The translations under genes were made by a program, and so were the position numbers. This document shows positions 57,466 through 64,000 of a DNA stretch of 64,000 bases, in pieces; the stretch's first letter is position 1; every line of letters starts with the position of its first letter. The notes under the pieces are model-generated. The model did not search any database. It saw nothing but the letters and a program-made list of their open reading frames with translations, and was not told the DNA's origin. Location of the stretch: contig NC_088917.1 of NCBI RefSeq assembly GCF_963576675.1, positions 19,062,001-19,126,000 of the forward strand. Reading direction: 5' to 3'. The DNA is from Euphorbia lathyris (lineage: Eukaryota > Streptophyta > Magnoliopsida > Malpighiales > Euphorbiaceae).

Positions 57466-57789
57466 GTATAATTCGTATATATATTGTTAAATTTAGATTT
57501 ATAACAATATAGTTTAATGGATTTGAACTTTTGTACAGGTTTGAATACTCGAGATATGGGAGGCGTCACGTAAATTCTATATCAAGAGAGCAAGTTTCGT
57601 CCCCCCACGCCTGAGAAAATGGATAATGGCAAAAAAAAAATCAACATTCAAAAAAGTAGCGGAAGTGTTCAGTGTAAGTAAATAAAATGTTTTATGTATA
57701 TGTGCACCTTTAACATGTGTTTTATCCAGTTTATGCTTTTGTTTACAATTTGATCTTTGGATTTTTTTTTTGTAATCATCTGAAATTCT

Positions 57790-58380
57790 AGAATCTCAAC
57801 TTGTTGTGGAGGATGAAAAAACGTGTGTGATCTCAGAGACTCTAGGACTATATCGATGGTCGTGTGGTAGATTTACAAAGGTTATTTGAGATTTATGAGA
57901 CCGTGGAAGAAGAAGAAGATGTAGATGAAGATGGTAGAGGAGGAGAAGGAGAGGAAGAACACGAAGAAGGAGGAAGAGGAGGAGGAGAAGAGCAAGAATG
58001 AGAATGTGATGAAAAAGAAAGAAGAACGAGAAGAGGAGAAATGAGAAGGAGAAGATGGTGATTCTCCTATGGTGAGGAAAAAGAGGAAGATAGAAGGTGT
58101 ACAAACTGAGTTAAAAAGAAGAGCAGAGGGCAAAGCTACAATTGCATCTACTCAAGATGAAGTCAGAGATTAAGGTGGAGGTTATTCCAAAGTTGAGGGA
58201 AGAGGTCAAGATAAAGCTAAGGGAATAGATGGGGGAAGAGATAAGAGGAGAGTTGAGGGTAGAGTTGAATTCAGATATCAAAGCAAAGGTCATTGCAGAG
58301 ATCAGGGAAGAGTTGAGAACAGATGCTCTAGCTGCATCTAATCTTGATGTTAATGTAGATGTCGTTGATGTTCATGTATA
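57790..58380 (+). pseudogene. Acidic low-complexity linker of the Ulp1 remnant
   Basis: GAAGAAGAAGATG-type purine-rich DNA encodes Glu/Asp/Gly/Lys-rich peptide in plus frames (EEEEDVDEDGRGGEGEEE...). Such linkers separate DUF1985 from the peptidase in this protein class. The leucine/phenylalanine-rich minus frames are by-products of the bias. Confidence 0.5.
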
Positions 58381-58495
58381 TTTTTGTAGATTGAGTTGTA
58401 TATGACATTGAGGTATACTTAATCATGTTGTTCTATGTATTTACATTCTTGACTTTATTACTTAGTTGGTTTTGATTGATTCTGTTTTGACAGGA

Positions 58496-58955
58496 TGATA
58501 TCGAGGAGCAACAAAAGACTTTGAGGAGTGATGATGATGGTAAAGGACCTGCGGTTCACACCCTAGTTGTTCAGGTACATATACTTGTAGGTTTTTGACA
58601 TTTATATTTTTGAATATTTAGCTTAAATTTCTTTGGTTGATGCTGTTTTGATAGAATGATACCAAGGAGCAATAAAACTCCCTGATAAGTGATGATGATA
58701 ATGGTAAAGGACCTACGGTTCACACCGTAGTTGTTCATGTACATATACTTATAGGTTTGTGACATTTATATTGTTGAATATTTAGCTTAAGCTATTTTGG
58801 TTGATTTTGTGTTGACATGATGATACAGAGGAGCAATAGAAGACTGTGAAGATTAATGATGATAGCCGGATCCTCGAGGTTGAAACTCATGCCATTCAGG
58901 TACATATAGTTATAGGTTTCTGATATTTATATTGTTGAATATTTAGCTTTAAATG
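58496..58955 (+). repeat. Three tandem exon-intron-like units of about 162 bp
   Basis: Units start near 58496, 58656 and 58820. Each has GATGATA(C/T)...GAGGAGCAA, a GATGATGAT(G/A) stretch, GTTCACACC...GTTCAGGTACATATA (CAG/GTACAT, a usable splice donor) and an AT-rich half TGACATTTATATTGTTGAATATTTAGC followed by TTGACA(G/T)GATGA, which supplies an acceptor-like CAG/G in the first unit. The series looks like a duplicated small exon with its intron. Confidence 0.7.
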
Positions 58956-58979
58956 GTTTTTGAATTTATGCTTCATATG

Positions 58980-59960
58980 TCGAGGTCAGAGGTAGAGGTG
59001 GCAAGATTAGAGGTAAAGGTGGTAGAGTTGGAAACACCCGACATAAGAAGCCTTCATAGAACATGTGTACACCTTTCACTAATCTAGACAAGAATAAAAA
59101 GTGTGAAAAAGAATGATAAGGGTGTGCTTATTGGAGTACACATGCCCTCAGATTGGAATGATCGTCTTGATTCAGAAGATGTTGTGGTCTATGATAACTC
59201 GAAAGTTACTGCAGAGTATCTTATTACTAAGATTGTGGGAGGGTTAGTACTACTACATCTGGGGTTATGTCATTTCTTACCCTTCAAACAAGGTAACTAT
59301 CAAGAAGGAGAAGTAAGTACACATATTCTTTGTTTATATTGTATTTGAATATAATCATTAATTGATTATCTTATATATGTTGTTTTGATTGAAACATCAC
59401 ATTGATACATTTCTTTTGTTATTGGGTGTCGGTCTTTTGATACTAGTGTATGTGCTGATTGGACTACGACTGATAGCCAATTCATTAGATGGATGCTCAA
59501 TGACAACACGACAAATAATTTCTTTGTTGACACCGTCAAAGGCAAAGATAATGAGTACATAAGACCGTAGAAGGAAGTCAAGAAGGTTTACATGCCTATA
59601 AATGTCAAGAACATTCATTGGATACTTGGGGCTCTTTATTTGGAGGAGATGCATCTATACATATATGATAGTCTGATTGGAAACGACAATGATACATCTC
59701 TAGGCGACTTCTTATCCAGACACCTTTTTATCCTTTCTAGGGCCATAGAACAGTCGGGATATTGGTCGAAATGAAAAGATAGATGAACCATTTCATGGAG
59801 TAGGGTCCATGATGTTCCACAGCAGGAGATGACCTTAAATGTTTGTCGCGTATTCGTTTGTGTTTTTGCACAGTATTTATCTGATGATAGGCCTTCTACA
59901 TTTACCGCAAAGGATGGTGTTTTTTTCGGTACCGTCTTGCGCTCAAGTTGTTTCACGGGA
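58980..59960 (+). pseudogene. Ulp1-like cysteine peptidase (C48) remnant
   Basis: A basic RGRGGKIRGKGGR stretch (59000) precedes the peptidase. Readable pieces: VHMPSDWNDRLDSEDVVVYD (59130), TTDSQFIRWMLNDNTTNNFFVD (59470), MPINVKNIHWILGALYLEEMHLYIYDSLIG (59592; catalytic His and Asp region) and DVPQQEMTLNVCRVFVCVFAQYLSDD (about 59810), where the usual DCG around the catalytic Cys reads VCR. Stops and frameshifts occur between pieces. SUMO-protease-like genes of this kind are carried by Mutator-like and CACTA elements in plants; this copy is dead. Confidence 0.75.
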
Positions 59961-60139
59961 AAATCTTATTGTACTAATTGGGTTAAAAATGTATATTGTG
60001 GTTGATATTGTAAACATATAGTATCATATGAGTATTGTATATAATTCAAGTTGAGTATATTATACCTCGTAGTTACTAGGATACAGATTGAGTATTGTAT
60101 ATAATTCCAGTTTGAGTATTTTATATAATTCAAGTTTGC

Positions 60140-60360
60140 AGTTACTTAAACCACTTCGCAATTTCATCAACTGCGGAATAAATAAGCATATTATACCTTG
60201 CAGTTTCATCAACTACGAAGGTATTACTTGAACTGCGAAATCTATAGTTTCGCAGTTTGTGCGTCTGTTCCGCATGTTATTCAACTGTGAAATGATTGTG
60301 TATATAAAGATTTCACAATCACTGATACTGTAAAGTTTTTTTTAACTGCGAAGCCAACCT
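60140..60360. repeat. Right array of TTCGCAGTT/AACTGCGAA motifs
   Basis: At least seven degenerate copies in both orientations (CTTCGCAATTTCATCAACTG, TTGCAGTTTCATCAACTACG, AACTGCGAAATCTATAGTTTC, TTCGCAGTTTGTG, AACTGTGAAATG, AACTGCGAAGCC). Same motif as the left array at 56340-56660. Confidence 0.65.
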
Positions 60361-60762
60361 ATTATATATGACTGGCCATTTAATAAATAACTGAACTTCA
60401 AAGATACAATTAAGCATGCATATTGAAAGATATAATTTAGCAAACATATTGAATCGTTGTTTAATATACAAGTTCAAACAATATCGATGAAATTTCACAC
60501 ATAATGAAAGAGTATAACTTCACGTCCAAGAGCTTAGAGAACTTGCTAATGTACTTGGAGGTTATGTTTTATTCGGTAGCTGACGTATGCCCAATATTCC
60601 CACACCTGTTATATGTTCTGGGAACTGCATTTAACCATGAGACAATTTATTGTTTATTTTAACTAGACATGGGCATGGACCGGGCTGGACCGGGCTCAGA
60701 TCGGGCCTATCGAGCTTTTACTAAAGCCTGACGAGCCCAAGCCCAGCCCGCAAGAAATTTAA

Positions 60763-60764
<2 letters not shown>
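60361..60764. other. Spacer with GGGCCGGGC-type words at its end
   Basis: From 60666 the words GGGCATGGACCGGGCTGG resemble the end of a common plant hAT MITE, but a partner end was not identified. Confidence 0.4.

Positions 60765-60818
<54 letters not shown>
60765..60818. repeat. (GGGCTC)9 hexanucleotide microsatellite
   Basis: Nine perfect GGGCTC units followed by degenerate ones to about 60835. Confidence 0.95.
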
Positions 60819-60820
<2 letters not shown>

Positions 60821-60901
60821 ACTGGGCTCGGGTCTAAGATATGAATCCCAAGCCCGCCCATCCAAGCCCATCTGTATATTAAAAAATATATTATAATTTA
60901 A

Positions 60902-60904
<3 letters not shown>

Positions 60905-60933
<29 letters not shown>
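60905..60933. repeat. (TA)n tract left of the inverted-repeat element
   Basis: About 14 TA units directly abutting the element that begins at 60934. Confidence 0.9.
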
Positions 60934-60935
<2 letters not shown>

Positions 60936-62983
60936 GTGAGATCCAGTGTGACAATGGTTTAGGGTGTGACAAGGAGCTTATTGTGTGACATAACAAAGCT
61001 ACGTAGTTTTGATGATAATTAAAAAGGGCAAGGTGACAAATTTGTAAATAAAATGAAAAGATGATAGAGAAGATTGTTTTATTTCTTTTCTTTAAAATAC
61101 ATTTTCTCGACATCTCTAACATCGTTTTTCGAAAATTTTTATACTATTAGGCTCGTCTAAATTAGACGGTCATTTTAAGATCCCTGAAACTCAAGTAAAA
61201 AAAATTTCGGTGAACAGAATCCGGGTGGACGTTTTCCGGTGAGAAAAAAAGTGCCCAGAAAATTCTCAAAAAAATCCAAAAAATGTAAAACATTATTCTA
61301 AGAAACTTTAATTATTGGGTCGAAGCGGGATTTCTTATGGTTTAGTCCCAATAAAAAATTTTCCTTAATTTTATCCATTTTACATGCTTCAACAATTTGT
61401 TGGGTCAAAACTGTAAGGAATCTCACTTTGAGCCAAGAACTAAAGTTTCTTAAAATGATGTTTTAAATGTTTTGGAATTTTTTGATAATTTTCTGGGTAC
61501 GTTTTTTGTCCTACTTACATTGTTCCAAATCAGTGTACCATTTGTTCCAACATAATACTTATATTGTTCCAACAGAAAATTGTTTTATTTCTTTTCTTTA
61601 AACTACAGTTTTCCGACATTTCTAATCTCGTTTTTCGAAAATTTTTATACTATTAGACTCGTCTAAATTAGACGGTCATTTTAAGATCCCTAAAGTTCAA
61701 GTAAAAAAAAATTCGGTGAACGGAATCCGGGTGGGCATTTTCTGATGAGAAAAAAGTGCCCAGAAAATTCTCAAAAAATTCTGAAAAATATAAAACATTA
61801 TTCTAAGAAATTTTAATTCTTGGGTCGAAGCGGGATTTCTTACGGTTTAATCCCAATAAAACTTGTTCCTTAATTTTATCCATTTTACATGCTTCAACAA
61901 TTTATTGGGTCAAAACTATAAGGAATCTCGCTTTGAGCCAAGAATTAAAGTTTCTTAAAATGATGTTCTAAATGTTTTGGAATTTTTTGATAATTTTATG
62001 GGCATATTTTTTGTCCTACTTGCATTGTTCCAAATCAGTGTACCATTTGTTCCAAATGAGTGTACCATTTGTTCCAACATAATACTTATATTGTTCCAAC
62101 AGAAAAAAATTTTATTTCTTTTTTTTTAAATACATTTTCCTGATATTTCTAACCTCGTTTTTCGAAAAATTTTATACTATTAGACTCGTCTAAATTAGAC
62201 GGTCATTTTAAGATCCCTGAAGCTCAAGTAAAAAAAATTCCGGTGAACGGAATCCGGGTGGGCGTTTTCTGGTGAGAAAATAAGTGTCCAGAAAATTCTT
62301 AAAAAATTTCAGAAAATGTAAAATATTATTTTAAGAAACTTTAATTCTTGGGCCAAAGTGAGATTTCTTACGGTTTTGACCCAATAAATTGTTGAAGGAT
62401 GTAAAATGAATAAAATTAAGGAAAAAGTTTTATTAGGACTAAACCGTAAGAAATCCTACTTCGAATCAAGAATTAAAGTTTCTCCAAATAATATTTTACA
62501 TTTTCTGGAATGTTTTGAGAATTTTCTGGGTACTTTTGGGTTTTTTTATCGGAAAACGCCCATCTAACCGCCGGATTCCGTTGATTTGGGACTAAACCGT
62601 AAGGAATCTCATTTTGAGTCAAGAATTAAAGTTTCTTAGAATAATGTTTTACATTTTTTGGAATTTTTTTAAAATTTTTTGGATATTTGTTTCTCACAGA
62701 AAAACAGATCGTCGGATTCCATTCACCGGAAATTTTTTTACCCGAGCTTCTGGGATCTTAAAATGACCGTCTAATTAAGACGAGTCCAACGGTATAATTT
62801 TTTTTTTGAAAAACAAGGTTGGAAAAGTTGGAAAAATTCATTTTAAAGAAAAAAAATAAAATAATTTTCTCTTTCCTTTTATTTACAAATTTTCCACCTC
62901 CTTTTGATTAATTACAAAATTGGTTCTTGTCACACAATAAGGCTTGTCACACCATAAGAAATGTGTCACACCTGATCTCATCT
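60934..62983. mobile_element. Foldback-like element in a (TA)n tract, copy 1
   Basis: Left end GGGTGAGATCCAGTGTGACA and the complement of the right end AGATGAGATCAGGTGTGACA continue as inverted repeats for about 150 bp with repeated TGTGACA words. The interior has direct repeats of about 505-528 bp (units recognised by GACTCGTCTAAATTAGACGG at about 61152, 61657 and 62185) and then an inverted partial copy (62400-62800, with CCGTCTAATTAAGACGAG). The short GTCTAAATTAGAC core is itself a palindrome. No protein is encoded. Confidence 0.75.
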
Positions 62984-62984
62984 A

Positions 62985-63019
<35 letters not shown>
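62984..63019. repeat. (TA)n tract between two related elements
   Basis: About 17 TA units between the right end of copy 1 and the left end of copy 2. Confidence 0.9.
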
Positions 63020-63021
<2 letters not shown>

Positions 63022-63185
63022 GTGAGATTCAGTGTGACAAGGGCTTACGGTGCGACAAGAAGCTTATTGTGTGACATAACAAAACTACGTAGTTTGGGCA
63101 ACAAAATTCAAATCAAAAAACACGCGTCAATTCATTCCACTGCCTTCCTCACACAAAAAAACGCGCGAATCAACAGTTCATTCTT

Positions 63186-63375
63186 CACCATGCTTGATCG
63201 ATTTTCTTCTCCAAACCATTGTCGATCGATATGTAATCTGTATTCAGATTAATCACTGATTTTCTTCTCCTCGCCATTATTGATCGATTTTCTTCTACTC
63301 TGAGTTATCGATCGATTTTCTTCTCTCAACATTACTGATCGATTCTCTTATCCTCAACATTATCGATCGATTTCT
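63186..63375. repeat. Direct repeats with TTATCGATCGATTTTCTTCT
   Basis: Four to five degenerate copies of about 32-38 bp sharing (A)TCGATCGATTTTCTTCTC and CCTCAACATTA-type spacers. Confidence 0.75.
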
Positions 63376-63599
63376 CATCTGTATTCATATAATTCACTCT
63401 GAATATGGAATCCGAACACCAAAATATGGAATATGAAGACCATAATCAGTCCAAAATGACACACGGAACAACATCATCTTCTGGTATTTTGCTTATATCT
63501 GCAACTCGAAATTTATCTGATTTATATTGAAAATATTGAGATCTGTTCACATTAGTAATTGATTTCTTACACTAATTATTCACAAAGGCTGTAAACTGA

Positions 63600-63715
63600 A
63601 TGTACCAGTTGTTCAATGTAACTATATCATTTGTTCCAACTGAATGTACTATTTGTTCCTACTAAATATATGGTTTGTTCCTACTAAATGTATGGTTTGT
63701 TCCGAATGAATTATA
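63600..63715. repeat. TTGTTCC(A/T)A minirepeat block
   Basis: Units of about 21-26 bp such as ATTTGTTCCAACTGAATGTA and GTTTGTTCCTACTAAATGTA repeat four or five times and reappear at the window end (63975) and inside copy 1 (61530-61570, 62028-62100). Confidence 0.8.
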
Positions 63716-64000
63716 TCTGCTATATATTGAAAATATTGAAATCTGTTTACATTAACAATTTATTCACTGTCTTGATAATATATTTCTTACACTAATTATT
63801 CACAAAAACTGTAGTCTAAATTCTAACAAATACTACCACTTGTTACATGTAACTATATCATTGAATAATAGCTATGATTAGTTTTAGGATATTTGGTTAA
63901 AGATATAAAAATGTGACACAATGCAAGTTTATTGAATAATAGCTGATTTCGGAGTTGATATGTAACTTTATCATTTGTTCCAAATGAATGACCCAATTGT

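Larger units (their letters stand above)
63020..64000 (+). mobile_element. Related (TA)n-flanked element, copy 2 (left part only)
   Basis: Starts GGGTGAGATTCAGTGTGACA and follows copy 1 for about 75 bp, then differs. It contains GATCGAT-rich repeats (63186-63375), a short ATG-initiated frame at 63405 and TTGTTCC minirepeats from 63605. Its other end is beyond the window, so it may be a larger relative that codes for a transposase. Confidence 0.55.

Noticed and set aside
57796..58133. Minus-strand frames rich in Leu, Phe and Ser
   Set aside because: Reverse reading of a GAAGAG-rich acidic linker; no conserved motif.
62944..63252. 102-codon plus frame
   Set aside because: Runs through a (TA)n tract and an element terminus; no protein similarity visible.

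Overview
The window is nuclear DNA of a flowering plant, almost certainly a eudicot: introns with GT-AG borders, a PDR-type (full-size ABCG) transporter gene, Ty3/gypsy Tat-lineage and Ty1/copia retrotransposons, RNase H-bearing plant L1 LINEs, Au-like SINEs and many MITEs. Nothing looks bacterial, viral or organellar. The species cannot be named from the sequence.

Layout. 1-3507: right-hand part of a minus-strand LTR retroelement with one long gag-like frame and no pol (TR-GAG-like). 3508-4551: spacer, a Harbinger-type MITE and the promoter of the transporter gene. 4552-21239: plus-strand PDR/ABCG transporter gene, 24 exons reconstructed with consistent phases. Intron 2 is almost wholly a nested Mutator-like element, and intron 4 carries a tandem array of four LTRs and three internal domains of a small non-autonomous LTR element. 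Exon 18 has an 11-nt deletion that frameshifts the gene inside the second nucleotide-binding domain, so this copy is probably a pseudogene unless the deletion is an assembly error. 21250-22591: two MITEs. 22704-32723: a young, nearly intact minus-strand Tat-lineage Ty3/gypsy element with an antisense, intron-containing extra gene (aORF) and a five-copy minisatellite. 33808-34289: a hAT MITE. 34536-53009: an old hAT element (8-bp duplication at both ends) split by a full-length LINE, a Ty1/copia element (itself carrying a solo LTR) and a second, 5'-truncated LINE. 54654-55889: a Mutator MITE and a Stowaway MITE. 56400-60360: remains of a DUF1985/Ulp1-protease gene of the transposon-associated kind, between arrays of a palindromic TTCGCAGTT/AACTGCGAA motif. 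60765-64000: hexamer microsatellite and two inverted-repeat elements sitting in (TA)n tracts.

Only one host gene is visible, the transporter; everything else is mobile DNA or its debris. The most unusual features are the LTR concatemer inside the transporter intron with one shared 5-bp target duplication, the gag-only element whose frame runs into its own LTR, the antisense gene plus minisatellite of the Tat element, the cluster of strong hairpins in the copia leader, the exon-intron triplication in the Ulp1 remnant, and the (TA)n-associated foldback family at the right edge.
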